From assembly GCA_905234755.1 (NCBI GenBank), contig CAJOIT010000005.1:122786-186785 (forward strand): 64,000 nucleotides of DNA. The letters are read 5' to 3'. Under the pieces are notes generated by a model. It did not search any database. It saw nothing but the letters and a program-made list of their open reading frames with translations, and was not told the origin of the DNA. This DNA comes from an uncultured Bacteroidales bacterium. GTDB taxonomy: Bacteria > Bacteroidota > Bacteroidia > Bacteroidales > ML635J-15. Position 1 is the first letter of the stretch. The number at the start of each line of letters is the position of its first letter. This document shows, piece by piece, positions 50,636 through 58,978 of the stretch. Both the position numbers and the translations under genes were made by a program.

Positions 50636-51412
50636 CTACTGCTGAACATCAAATCTTAGTCCGTTCCACTTTACAATTATTTCTTTCTTGCCTTCGGGAC
50701 GATTGTTAATGACTGCTGTGATGTCCTTGCCTACGCGCGGAAGACTGTAGGTTACAACTGGATATTCGTTCCACCAGTTGTTGTATTGCTCTTCGGTGAT
50801 AGGCTTGCGCTCATTAGTTTCATAATTGGTAAGGAAGTATTCGCCCTTGTCAACGATTACGCCAAGGTTTTCCATGCCAGTCTTTACCTCTATGCCCATA
50901 ACATATTGGGTTACATAAGTTATCTTGTGCGTAGCGTTGTTGTATATGCCGAAAACTAAACCGCTGAACTCTGTTTCAATGGCTCTGTCACCATGAAACA
51001 GCTGCACCGACTCAGCAAAAATTTTGTGATTGCCGTCGGAACTGTTCCAATAGCACATCTCGACAAGCGTTCTACTGCCTTCGGTGTCGTATTCGTCGGG
51101 AGGATAAACTTTTTCGAAACTCGCAAAACCATTTTTTGAGTCAAGCGTAACCTTTTCGGTCTTGTCCAAAGGCTCGTTCTTGAGGTATCTATGCCACAAG
51201 TCCGACAAGTACCCATTCAGTTCGTCCTCCGATTCTTCGCCAAAATAGGCATTGATAAAATCGTTTATTATAGGTTTCTGTCCTTGATATTTAACGGTTT
51301 CTGCGTATGCGTATTCATCATTTTCCTCCGGATAAGGATTTGCCTGTGCAAAAGCGCAAAAAGCCGCCAATGTAAACACTGCAAAACAAAGTAAATGTCT
51401 CATAGTCTTCAT
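50636..51412 (-). CDS. Exported protein of unknown function
   Basis: A secreted protein of about 258 aa with a signal peptide (MKTMRHLLCFAVFTLAAFCAFAQ). The mature part has one recognisable pattern (PIINDFINAYFGEESEDELNGYLSDLWHRYL; YVTQYVMGIEVKTGMENLGVIVDKGEYFLTNYETNERKPITEEQYNNWW) but no domain I can name. Possible starts are ATG at 51424, 51412 and 51403. I prefer 51412. The gene lies between the convergent HAD gene and a same-strand esterase gene 23 nt upstream. No lipobox is present. Confidence 0.75.
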   Translation of the reverse strand: MKTMRHLLCFAVFTLAAFCAFAQANPYPEENDEYAYAETVKYQGQKPIINDFINAYFGEESEDELNGYLSDLWHRYLKNEPLDKTEKVTLDSKNGFASFEKVYPPDEYDTEGSRTLVEMCYWNSSDGNHKIFAESVQLFHGDRAIETEFSGLVFGIYNNATHKITYVTQYVMGIEVKTGMENLGVIVDKGEYFLTNYETNERKPITEEQYNNWWNEYPVVTYSLPRVGKDITAVINNRPEGKKEIIVKWNGLRFDVQQ

Positions 51413-51435
51413 ATTAAAATTCATATTATCAATGT

Positions 51436-52017
51436 TTAACTTTCCAAAATATCCCTTATAATCGGAACAAGATACTCGAACTTTACAAAGCGGTGTGTAA
51501 CCTTGTCGAACTCGTGGATTGTAAAGCCTTTGAACTGTTCCTTCAGCGAATCGTAGCTACCAAGAAGCTCATCGTCCTTGGCGAGCGCAAAAGTAAGTTT
51601 CTCGCTATCGAAATGCACATCGTTAAATGGTCCTGTAATGAAACCCTTATATGCATTAAAAGCTTCCTGCGAAAGATAATGCTTTGTCTCCGTTGCATAA
51701 TTAATCAGTTCAACCCCAACAAATTGCCTTAACGACTCGTTTGGTCGCGAAGCAGGATTTATGGCAAGCGCCTTAAGGCCGCACAGTGCCGACATGTACA
51801 TGGTCATCATTCCACCGAGGCTTGTGCCGACAATCATACGAATGTCGTGGGTATCAATTTCATGCTTTAGCTGTGCAATGAGCATATCAGGCGACTGAGT
51901 GTAATAGTCAAGAGTTGGCGAGACTATTTCGTAATCGGGAAAATACTCAATTAGTTTCATTGCCTTCCATGCATTTCCTGCCGAATTGAACCCATGTATG
52001 TAAAGTATCGACTGCAT
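51436..52017 (-). CDS. YqiA/YcfP-type alpha/beta hydrolase
   Basis: A 193-aa esterase-like protein: YIHGFNSAGNAWKAMKLIEYF at the start, the nucleophile elbow GTSLGG (Ser) near residue 77, and later AINPASRPNESL. The catalytic His is in FDKVTHRF near the C-terminus. The length and layout match the YqiA/YcfP family of small esterases. It starts at ATG 52017, one base after the channel gene stop; the ORF to 52050 uses TTG. In the same operon-like row as rpiB and the channel. Substrate unknown. Confidence 0.85.
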   Translation of the reverse strand: MQSILYIHGFNSAGNAWKAMKLIEYFPDYEIVSPTLDYYTQSPDMLIAQLKHEIDTHDIRMIVGTSLGGMMTMYMSALCGLKALAINPASRPNESLRQFVGVELINYATETKHYLSQEAFNAYKGFITGPFNDVHFDSEKLTFALAKDDELLGSYDSLKEQFKGFTIHEFDKVTHRFVKFEYLVPIIRDILES

Positions 52018-52018
52018 A

Positions 52019-52990
52019 TTAAACCGGTTCTTCGTATTCTTCTGTTTCAATAGGAGCCTCTCTGTCGTCAGTGCGAATTATCCTTTCATCGGGATGCTCC
52101 TGCCTCCAATCGTCACCAAACTCGTGACCGCAATGCTTGCAGAACTTGGCTTCGTTGTCGTATTCGTACTCGTGGCATTGAGGACAAATCCTGAAGGTTT
52201 CACGATGCTTCTTGTAGCTTTTTGCCATTGATGCCGACACAATACCTGTAGGTACTGCAATTATAGTATAACCAAGCAACATAACAAAAGCCGAAAGGAA
52301 GCGCCCTAGCCCAGTTGTAGGAGTAATGTCGCCGTAGCCGACAGTTGTCATTGTCACAATGGCCCAATAGATGCTGGTGAATATGTTGCTGAAAGCCGTA
52401 TTTTTTCCCCCTTCAATCATATACATTATGGTACCCATCGAAATTACCAGAATCAGAACAAAGAGGAAAAATACAATAATCTTCTTGCTACTGTCCTTTA
52501 ATGCCAACATCAGGAAATGACCTTCATCGAGGAAGTTAAAAAGCTTGAAGACACGGAAAACCCTAATCAGTCGGAATGCCCTTATTGCAAGCATATAGCG
52601 CGCTCCACCGAAAATGAAACTGATATATACAGGCAGAGTTGACACCAAATCGACAATTCCGTAGAAACTGAATATGTATTTAAGAGGTTTGGGCGAACAG
52701 TAAACTCGAGCGAGGTATTCGAAAGTGAAAAAAGCAGTAAAAACATATTCAAGAACTATGAATAATATTTTCCATCCCCTTGGTATCCCTGCACTTTCAA
52801 TCATCAGAACCACAATGCTGGCGACTATCATAATCATCAGCACGATGTCGAACATCTTACCAGCCTTGGTTTCGGAGCCAAAAATTATTTCGTACAACTT
52901 GTCCTTAAGAGGCTGATTTCGCCAGAACTTTTCAATAAAAATCTCCTTCCAGCGAGTCCAAAATCTTTTTTTGCGTGGTTTTTCTTCCAT
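52019..52990 (-). CDS. Voltage-gated-type potassium channel with C-terminal zinc ribbon
   Basis: A 323-aa ion channel. Segments S1-S6 are visible, with an arginine-bearing S4 (RYMLAIRAFRLIRVFRVFKLFNF) and the K+ selectivity filter TVGYGD in MTTVGYGDITPTT. The C-terminus has a zinc ribbon (CPQCHEYEYDNEAKFCKHCGHEF) and an acidic tail. The channel family conducts K+ and is gated by voltage; the ribbon is presumably a regulatory or assembly module. It starts 3 nt before the rpiB stop region, so the two are co-transcribed. Regulation is not visible. Confidence 0.94.
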   Translation of the reverse strand: MEEKPRKKRFWTRWKEIFIEKFWRNQPLKDKLYEIIFGSETKAGKMFDIVLMIMIVASIVVLMIESAGIPRGWKILFIVLEYVFTAFFTFEYLARVYCSPKPLKYIFSFYGIVDLVSTLPVYISFIFGGARYMLAIRAFRLIRVFRVFKLFNFLDEGHFLMLALKDSSKKIIVFFLFVLILVISMGTIMYMIEGGKNTAFSNIFTSIYWAIVTMTTVGYGDITPTTGLGRFLSAFVMLLGYTIIAVPTGIVSASMAKSYKKHRETFRICPQCHEYEYDNEAKFCKHCGHEFGDDWRQEHPDERIIRTDDREAPIETEEYEEPV

Positions 52991-52993
52991 CTG

Positions 52994-53428
52994 CTACCTA
53001 ATGGGAATTTTCTTAATACGGCGCTCATGTCTTCCTCCCTCGAACTCTACCTTCAAGAAAGTTTCAGCAATTTCAACCGCCAATTCCTTGGAAATGAACC
53101 TGGCAGGCAAACCGCAGATATTAGCATCATTATGCTGACGGGCGAGAGAGGCAATCTCCACATCCCAGCACAGCGCGCAGCGTACACCCTGATGCTTGTT
53201 GGCTGTCATGCTGATGCCGTTACCGGTTCCGCAGATTGCAAAACCGATGCATTCTCCAGCCTCTACAGCACTTGCCAATGGATGGGCATAGTCAGGATAA
53301 TCGCAACTTTCGTTCGAATAGGTGCCAAAGTCCTTGACTTCATAACCCTTCTGCTTCATATACTCAATGAGAAAAGCTTTCAATTCAAAGCCTGCATGAT
53401 CGCTGGCAAAACCAATACACTTCATCAT
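52994..53428 (-). CDS. rpiB: Ribose-5-phosphate isomerase B
   Basis: A 144-aa RpiB/LacAB-family isomerase interconverting ribose- and ribulose-5-phosphate. Landmarks are GFASDHAGFELK at the start, the catalytic Cys in AICGTGNGISM, and CALCWDVEIASLARQHNDANICGLPARF. Either of two adjacent ATGs (53428 or 53425) may be used. It is the first gene of the rpiB-channel-esterase row and has its own promoter. Confidence 0.96.
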   Translation of the reverse strand: MMKCIGFASDHAGFELKAFLIEYMKQKGYEVKDFGTYSNESCDYPDYAHPLASAVEAGECIGFAICGTGNGISMTANKHQGVRCALCWDVEIASLARQHNDANICGLPARFISKELAVEIAETFLKVEFEGGRHERRIKKIPIR

Positions 53429-53443
53429 TCAAATTTTAAATCG

Positions 53444-53474
53444 CAAATATAGGCTCTTTTTGAAAATTTTGCAA
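53444..53474 (-). promoter_or_regulatory. Promoter of the rpiB row
   Basis: -7 box TATATTTG (53451-53444) and TTG (53474-53472) with a 20-nt spacer, 16 nt before the ATG. Confidence 0.65.
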
Positions 53475-53495
53475 TACCGCACTAAAAGATACCAT

Positions 53496-53524
53496 AAAAA
53501 AATAGGTCGGAGAAATCCGACCTA
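53496..53524 (-). terminator. Intrinsic terminator of the FN3-like lipoprotein gene
   Basis: On the minus strand TAGGTCGGA-TTTC-TCCGACCTA, a 9-bp stem, runs into seven U residues. Confidence 0.88.
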
Positions 53525-53545
53525 CAATATTTTGCAAACTATAAA

Positions 53546-54529
53546 CTACTTCGCATCAAGAGTTGTGAAACTTTTCATTTCACCGAGAGCCTCACTTCTT
53601 TCCCCTTCGATAGTATATACTGCGTATGCCTTATAATAATATGTTGTAGCAGGAGCTAAATCGTTTAATGTTCCCTCGATAGAACCATCACCCAAGCCCT
53701 GTCCAAACCTTGTTTGCGTTGGCGAGGAAAAATCCGAATTTGTTGTCCAATAGAAGCCTTTTGCTTCAACACTTTCGCCTGTGACAGTACCCGTAAGATG
53801 TGCCGAGGTCGATGTTACATTTGTTGCATTGCCCGTTGTTACAACGGTTGCCACATGTTCGTATGAATCAAATGACTGAGAATTACCAAATAAAATAATT
53901 GTAGAATCCTCGGCTTGAACCATTGCACGACAATAGTAAGTACCTCTTGGCAAGTCTTCCAATGTAACAGAAAATGGTGTAGCTATATTTCCTGCATAAA
54001 CAGCTGTTGCATCAGTAAAATCGCCACGCAAACCATACTGGAAACCGACTTTATCTATATTCAGGTTTTCCTTGTTGTCATAACTTCCATTTAAGACAAC
54101 TTTACCTTGAGCCACTCTTTCTGGAGCCAAGGTTTCCAATGTAAAATCAAGTTCAAAGGTCGTAAACTCCATAACATCACCAACATCCATATCATCATTA
54201 TTCTTTGCGTATGCCTTATAATAATATTTGGTATTGGGCTGAAGTCCCATCACCTTGGCTTCAAACTCGCCTTTTCCACCGGCACCACATTCAACAGTCT
54301 GCGCATCTTTCAAACTTTTGGATGTACCATAATAGAAACCGCGCTCGTCAACCGAATCGCCTCCGCCTGTTGCAACAACACTACCCTTCAAGATAACAGA
54401 TGTAGACTTTAGATTTGAACATTGCTCTGTCTTAACGGTCACTATCTTCAAAAACTTGTCGCAACCCGAAAGCACTACCATTGTCAACATTGCGAACAAC
54501 ACACACAATGAAATTACACTCTTCTTCAT
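53546..54529 (-). CDS. Fibronectin type III-like repeat lipoprotein
   Basis: A 327-aa lipoprotein (MKKSVISLCVLFAMLTMVVLSGC; lipobox LSGC). It has three modules of about 95 residues with the pattern 'TS..LKG.V...G..V.ERGFYYGTS', then 'GLQPNTKYYYKAYAKN' / 'LAPATTYYYKAYAVY' and an 'EFTTF' strand. These are FN3-like modules frequent in Bacteroidales surface lipoproteins. Likely a surface adhesin or scaffold; ligand unknown. The upstream part of the ORF (to 54607) overlaps the promoter and is not used. Monocistronic. Confidence 0.88.
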   Translation of the reverse strand: MKKSVISLCVLFAMLTMVVLSGCDKFLKIVTVKTEQCSNLKSTSVILKGSVVATGGGDSVDERGFYYGTSKSLKDAQTVECGAGGKGEFEAKVMGLQPNTKYYYKAYAKNNDDMDVGDVMEFTTFELDFTLETLAPERVAQGKVVLNGSYDNKENLNIDKVGFQYGLRGDFTDATAVYAGNIATPFSVTLEDLPRGTYYCRAMVQAEDSTIILFGNSQSFDSYEHVATVVTTGNATNVTSTSAHLTGTVTGESVEAKGFYWTTNSDFSSPTQTRFGQGLGDGSIEGTLNDLAPATTYYYKAYAVYTIEGERSEALGEMKSFTTLDAK

Positions 54530-54554
54530 AATATCTTTTATTAAAACAATAGTA

Positions 54555-54585
54555 CAAAAATAACACTTTTTTACCTTCATACAAA
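54555..54585 (-). promoter_or_regulatory. Promoter of the FN3-like lipoprotein gene
   Basis: -7 box TATTTTTG (54562-54555), a 19-nt spacer and TTTG (54585-54582). Confidence 0.7.
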
Positions 54586-54683
54586 TTTCAAAAGGCAAAA
54601 TTTTCAAACAAAATATTCAACACCAGCAAACAAAACGCAAGTACAAAATCGGAAAGTAATGTCGCTATGAATCATTTTCATGT

Positions 54684-54691
54684 TATTTTTG
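54684..54691 (+). promoter_or_regulatory. -7 box of murB
   Basis: TATTTTTG, 15 nt before the chosen ATG at 54707. No TTG at the usual spacing. Confidence 0.45.
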
Positions 54692-54706
54692 CAAAAAATA
54701 ATTTCG

Positions 54707-55723
54707 ATGAGATTAGAACACGAATACAACCTTCGGGAATATAATACATTCGGCATAAATGCTCAATGCAACACTTTCTTAGAATACAGCTCCGACAACG
54801 AACTTTTCGATTTCATCCGCCTGCATAGAAACGATGACAACTTCAAGTTTTTTATTCTTGGCGGAGGAAGCAATGTTTTGTTTACCAAAGATTTTGATGG
54901 CACAATAATACATCCTCGAACAAAAGGCAAAACAATAGTTTACGAAAATGGCGACAACATATTCGTTGAAGCACAGGCTGGAGAAATTTGGGACGAATTT
55001 GTCGAATGGTGCATTGCAAACAAGGCCTACGGACTCGAAAACTTATCGTATATTCCAGGAACGGTTGGCGCAAGTGCCGTGCAGAACATTGGTGCTTACG
55101 GAGCCGAAGCTCGCCAAATCATTCATCGTGTAAAGTTTCTGCACCTCGATTCGGGCGACATCCAATACATGACCAACGAGGCATGCTGCTTTGGATACCG
55201 CGAAAGCATTTTCAAGCATTTGCTAAAGGGAAAAGCAATAATCCTTTCGGTGGTTTACAAACTAAGCAAACGGCCAAACATTAACCGCACTTACGCCGAT
55301 GTGGAAAATTACCTGACCGAAAACAAGATTTCAGCCCCTACTCCTGCCGACATCAGGAATGCCATTATCGCAATTCGTCGCAAAAAACTTCCGGAAGTTT
55401 CCGAAACAGGCAGTGCAGGCAGCTTCTTCAAAAATCCCGTGGTAAACGCAGAAACATTCAATGTTTTGAAAGAAAAATTTCCTGAAATCAAATATTTTAC
55501 AGCTGGAGAAAATTTTAAACTTGCTGCTGGCTGGCTAATCGACCAATGCGGACTTAAAGGCTTCCAGCACAAAGGCGCTGCCGTACACAAAAATCAGGCT
55601 CTGATTCTCATAAATGCCGGAAACGCAACAGGAAACGATGTGCTTGAACTCTCAGACATTGTAAGAGAGAAAGTTTTCGCAAAATTCGGAGTAAACCTGG
55701 AACCAGAAGCAATCATCATTTAA
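54707..55723 (+). CDS. murB: UDP-N-acetylenolpyruvoylglucosamine reductase MurB
   Basis: A 338-aa FAD enzyme that reduces UDP-GlcNAc-enolpyruvate to UDP-MurNAc in the cytosol. Landmarks are NTFGINAQ at the start, LGGGSNVLFTKDF (FAD-binding), SYIPGTVGASAVQNIGAYGAEA, FGYRESIFK, and the active-site serine region GSAGSFFKNPVV. The C-terminus is LEPEAIII. It is the type I (E. coli-like) form. ATG 54707 is chosen because the ORF start at 54680 lies on the -7 box. It is followed 12 nt later by mltG. Confidence 0.97.
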   Translation: MRLEHEYNLREYNTFGINAQCNTFLEYSSDNELFDFIRLHRNDDNFKFFILGGGSNVLFTKDFDGTIIHPRTKGKTIVYENGDNIFVEAQAGEIWDEFVEWCIANKAYGLENLSYIPGTVGASAVQNIGAYGAEARQIIHRVKFLHLDSGDIQYMTNEACCFGYRESIFKHLLKGKAIILSVVYKLSKRPNINRTYADVENYLTENKISAPTPADIRNAIIAIRRKKLPEVSETGSAGSFFKNPVVNAETFNVLKEKFPEIKYFTAGENFKLAAGWLIDQCGLKGFQHKGAAVHKNQALILINAGNATGNDVLELSDIVREKVFAKFGVNLEPEAIII

Positions 55724-55735
55724 ACCCAAATAACA

Positions 55736-56758
55736 ATGAAAAAGGTTATCGTAACTTTATTAATAATACTTCTCGCTGCTGGCGCGTTTATCGCATACAA
55801 GGCATACGACTATGCATACTCGCCAAATGTAACAGCCGACAACGAAACATACATATACATACCAACTGGTTCAAATTTCGACAATGTTCTGGAAATACTT
55901 CGCAGTTCGGGCAAGGTAAACGACATGGAATCGTTTGCAAAAGTCGCTGATTTCAAGAAGTATGGAGAAAAAGTCCTTCCCGGAAAGTACAAACTAGAAA
56001 ATGGAATGTCAAACAACGATCTAGTGAACATGCTCCGCAGCGGAAGGCAAACTCCAGTGAATGTCACATTCATAAGCGTGCGTAGTCTTGACATTCTTGC
56101 AGGCAAAGTCTGTCCAAATATTGAAGCAGACTCCGCCGAAATAGCCGACTTGCTAAAAGATGAAAACATCGCAACTAAATACGGATTCAACAAGCAGACT
56201 TTCTGCTCAATGTTCATTCCGAACACTTACGAGTTCTGGTGGAACACCTCTGCCGAGGAATTTGTACAGCGCATGGCAGATGAGTACAAAAAATTCTGGA
56301 ACGATGACCGCAAAGCAAAAGCAAACTCGCTAGGACTTTCCCAATCTCAGGTTTCAACTTTGGCTTCTATCGTAGAAAGTGAGACGCAAAAGAATGACGA
56401 AAAACCAAGAATTGCAGGCGTTTACATCAACCGCTTGAAAAAAGACTGGCTTCTGCAAGCCGACCCCACAGTTGTTTTCGCCGCAGGAGATTTCAGCATA
56501 AAACGCATTCTCAACAAGCACCTTGAAATCGACTCTCCTTACAATACATATAAATACAAAGGATTGCCTCCTGGACCGATTTGCATTCCATCAACCAAAT
56601 CAATTGATGCCGTGCTTAACTACGAGCTCCACAACTATATGTATTTCTGCGCTAAGGAGGATTTCTCCGGCTATCACAACTTTGCTGTAACCAACGCACA
56701 GCACGAAGCCAATGCCCGCCGCTATCACGATGCCCTGCGAAAAGCAGGAATAAGATAA
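55736..56758 (+). CDS. mltG: Endolytic murein transglycosylase MltG
   Basis: A 340-aa membrane-anchored enzyme that cuts nascent peptidoglycan strands. It has an N-terminal TM helix (VIVTLLIILLAAGAFIAYKAYDY), a LysM-like segment (YIYIPTGSNFDNVLEILRSSGKV) and the YceG/MltG catalytic domain. The catalytic glutamate is in LASIVESETQKNDE, followed by RIAGVYINRL, LQADPTVVFA, SPYNTYKYKGLPPGPICIPS and the C-terminal FSGYHNF. It fits with MurB just upstream as a cell-wall pair. Confidence 0.95.
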   Translation: MKKVIVTLLIILLAAGAFIAYKAYDYAYSPNVTADNETYIYIPTGSNFDNVLEILRSSGKVNDMESFAKVADFKKYGEKVLPGKYKLENGMSNNDLVNMLRSGRQTPVNVTFISVRSLDILAGKVCPNIEADSAEIADLLKDENIATKYGFNKQTFCSMFIPNTYEFWWNTSAEEFVQRMADEYKKFWNDDRKAKANSLGLSQSQVSTLASIVESETQKNDEKPRIAGVYINRLKKDWLLQADPTVVFAAGDFSIKRILNKHLEIDSPYNTYKYKGLPPGPICIPSTKSIDAVLNYELHNYMYFCAKEDFSGYHNFAVTNAQHEANARRYHDALRKAGIR

Positions 56759-56761
56759 AAG

Positions 56762-57757
56762 ATGAATCGTATTTTCCGCATAGTCATATTACTGTCGGTA
56801 GTTGCATTTGCATCATGCAACAAGAAAACCGACATTGACTACAGGCAGGAAATGCGGAAATTCGTCATCGAAATTAGCAAGAATGCCAAGTCGCAACGCT
56901 CCTATTTTGCCATAATTGTACAAAATGGCGTAGAAATCACAAACACTACAGACAAACCAGATGGAGAAATTGCATCAGAATATGTTTCAGCAATAGATGG
57001 ACAAGGTCAGGAAGATTTGTTCTTTGGTTATGCAAAAGACAACAAGCCAACGCCGGCAAAAGTTAGCGACTACTTAAAACCATATCTGTCAAGGCTCAAG
57101 GATGAAGGTAAGGTAATCCTTACCACCGACTATTGCTCGTCTCCAGAAAACATAGAACAATCTAAACAGCAGAACCGTTCAAACGGATTTATCTCATTTC
57201 AAGCAACCAGCAGAGAACTTGATGTCATTCCAACGACGCCCATTCAAAACGAAAATTCCAACACAATACAAAATCTCCAGCAAGTCCAGAATTTTCTATA
57301 CATCATAAATCCAGAGCATTTCGCGAGCAAACAACAATTTATTGACGCTGTATGCGCAACCAACTACGATATGGTAATAATGGATATGTTTTTCGATGGT
57401 ACAGAATTCACTTCTGATGAAATTGCCAGACTTCGCATGAAAAAGAATGGTGGCACGCGCATGGTTATTGCTTACATGTCGATAGGCGAAGCCGAAGACT
57501 ACCGCTATTATTGGGACAAATCGTGGAAACGCGGAAATCCATCGTGGCTTGACAAGGAAAATCCAAATTGGAAAGGCAACTACAAAGTAAAATACTGGAA
57601 TACTGAATGGCAGACGATTATTTTCGACTATCTATCTCTAATAATAACGCTGGCTTTGATGGGGTTTACCTTGATATTATTGATGCGTTTGAGTACTACG
57701 AAGGCTGACTTGACAAAAGCAAATCTCAACGATGTATGCATAAAAAAAAGAACATGA
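56762..57757 (+). CDS. GH114-like (TM1410-type) glycosidase lipoprotein with a 3' frameshift
   Basis: A lipoprotein (MNRIFRIVILLSVVAFASC) with a GH114/TM1410 alpha-galactosaminidase-like domain: NFLYIINPEHFASKQQFIDAV, YDMVIMDMFFDGTEFT, TRMVIAYMSIGEAEDYRYYWDKSW and NYKVKYWNTEWQTIIFDYLSLII. From about 57645 the open frame becomes nonsense, while another frame reads NNAGFDGVYLDIIDAFEYYEG and ends at TGA 57706-57708, the usual family C-terminus. A single missing base near 57641-57650 accounts for this, so the intact gene would be 56762-57708. It follows mltG by 3 nt. It is either a pseudogene or a sequencing error. Confidence 0.85.
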   Translation: MNRIFRIVILLSVVAFASCNKKTDIDYRQEMRKFVIEISKNAKSQRSYFAIIVQNGVEITNTTDKPDGEIASEYVSAIDGQGQEDLFFGYAKDNKPTPAKVSDYLKPYLSRLKDEGKVILTTDYCSSPENIEQSKQQNRSNGFISFQATSRELDVIPTTPIQNENSNTIQNLQQVQNFLYIINPEHFASKQQFIDAVCATNYDMVIMDMFFDGTEFTSDEIARLRMKKNGGTRMVIAYMSIGEAEDYRYYWDKSWKRGNPSWLDKENPNWKGNYKVKYWNTEWQTIIFDYLSLIITLALMGFTLILLMRLSTTKADLTKANLNDVCIKKRT

Positions 57758-57784
57758 CGTTGCGACTCCCAACGAAATGTTCTC
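57742..57784 (-). terminator. Intrinsic terminator of the HU/SPOR gene
   Basis: On the minus strand AGAACAT pairs with ATGTTCT and CGTTG with CAACG inside, followed by eight U residues. Confidence 0.75.
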
Positions 57785-57805
57785 TTACTATCTTTAAACA
57801 CTGCC

Positions 57806-58891
57806 TTACAACTTCATCACCCATAGCAAATCGTTACCAGTCTGCTCCTTCAGGCTCTGAAGTTCGGCACATGCATCGGCAGTTGTTGCAAAACCTTTTA
57901 CGCTAACCTTGTACAATCCTTTTTGCTGTGGCAATATCTGTGGCGATAATCCTTTAGATACCAAATCGTTGTAAACATTTTCGGCATTGCTGTAATTTGC
58001 GAAGCATCCTGCAATAATATGAACCCTAATGTCTGCATTTACCTCTGCAACAACCACTTGTGGCTCTGCTACTGGTTCTGCAACTACTTCTTCCATTTCA
58101 ACATTTTCCGTCAAAACCTCATCGTTGACAACTTCTATATTTTCATCACCAACCTCATCGGATAGTGCTTCGTTTTCTGCAATAACTTCTTGCTCCTCAA
58201 CAAAATCAGCAGTCGATTCAACGGCAGTTTCCTCGGTCTTATTTTCTGCGACTTGTTCCTTATTTCCGCCGAATCCAAAACCTGCAAACACGGTTTCACC
58301 ATTTCCATTACCGAACAAATTGTCGAACCAACCCATATACAATGACATGCATACAAGTCCTGCAACCACTGCAGCCGCCGACAGCGACCATGCAATAGCA
58401 CGACCTTTGCCACGCTTTCTTCCATTCTTGTCGGGAGTTCCCTTAATAATGGCACTCTCAACGCGTGGTTTCGTCTCCGATGGCAACATCGGGAAATTGA
58501 ACGATGGTAAACCAAACGACTCATCCAGCAAATTGCTTGCATCGGGCACAAAAACAAGAGTTCCAGTCTTACGCGAAAATTCGCCAAGACCATCAAAAGC
58601 AAGCGACTTGCCCTCGGCAAGCCTTGCATTCATATCGTCCACAAACGACTTTACTTCCTGCTCGGCATCCGACCATGACATATTTTCGCTTTGCGAAATA
58701 TAATTCACAAGCAGTCCATCGCTGAGCGAAAGGTTTTCGTTGAATGCAACCTTACGGCTTGGCGGATAAAATTCCTGCTTCGAAAAATCGACCTCTGCAG
58801 GGAAACGATTCGTAACAAAACCTCCAAATCCAGGAATTATCACGCAGTCGTTGTCGCAAACCAATTGATATATAGTGCTGTACAGATTCAT
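57806..58891 (-). CDS. HU-CCDC81-like and SPOR-domain protein
   Basis: A 361-aa bitopic membrane protein. The N-terminal 130 residues resemble the HU-like CCDC81 domain of Bacteroidota (YQLVCDNDCVIIPGFGGFVTNRFPAEVDF; SLAFDGLGEFSRKTGTLVFVPD). A TM helix follows (AIAWSLSAAAVVAGLVCMSLYMGWF, about 173-197), then a long acidic linker. The C-terminal SPOR domain (VHIIAGCFANYSNAENVYNDLVSKGLSPQILPQQKGLYKVSVKGFAT) binds denuded peptidoglycan at division sites. It probably links a cytosolic nucleoid-like module to the septal wall. The exact role is unknown. Confidence 0.92.
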   Translation of the reverse strand: MNLYSTIYQLVCDNDCVIIPGFGGFVTNRFPAEVDFSKQEFYPPSRKVAFNENLSLSDGLLVNYISQSENMSWSDAEQEVKSFVDDMNARLAEGKSLAFDGLGEFSRKTGTLVFVPDASNLLDESFGLPSFNFPMLPSETKPRVESAIIKGTPDKNGRKRGKGRAIAWSLSAAAVVAGLVCMSLYMGWFDNLFGNGNGETVFAGFGFGGNKEQVAENKTEETAVESTADFVEEQEVIAENEALSDEVGDENIEVVNDEVLTENVEMEEVVAEPVAEPQVVVAEVNADIRVHIIAGCFANYSNAENVYNDLVSKGLSPQILPQQKGLYKVSVKGFATTADACAELQSLKEQTGNDLLWVMKL

Positions 58892-58913
58892 TAATTCAAA
58901 TTCAAATCAACTA

Positions 58914-58944
58914 CAAAACTAATACTTTTTTCAAAATACAGCAA
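58914..58944 (-). promoter_or_regulatory. Promoter of the HU/SPOR gene
   Basis: -7 box TAGTTTTG (58921-58914) and TTG (58944-58942) with a 20-nt spacer. Confidence 0.55.
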
Positions 58945-58978
58945 CTACAATTTTATTTATGCCTAAAATTTCAAGTTT

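Noticed and set aside
57709..57757. C-terminal tail of the GH114 protein as a genuine membrane anchor
   Set aside because: The hydrophobic stretch arises only after the frameshift; the alternative frame restores a family-typical ending.
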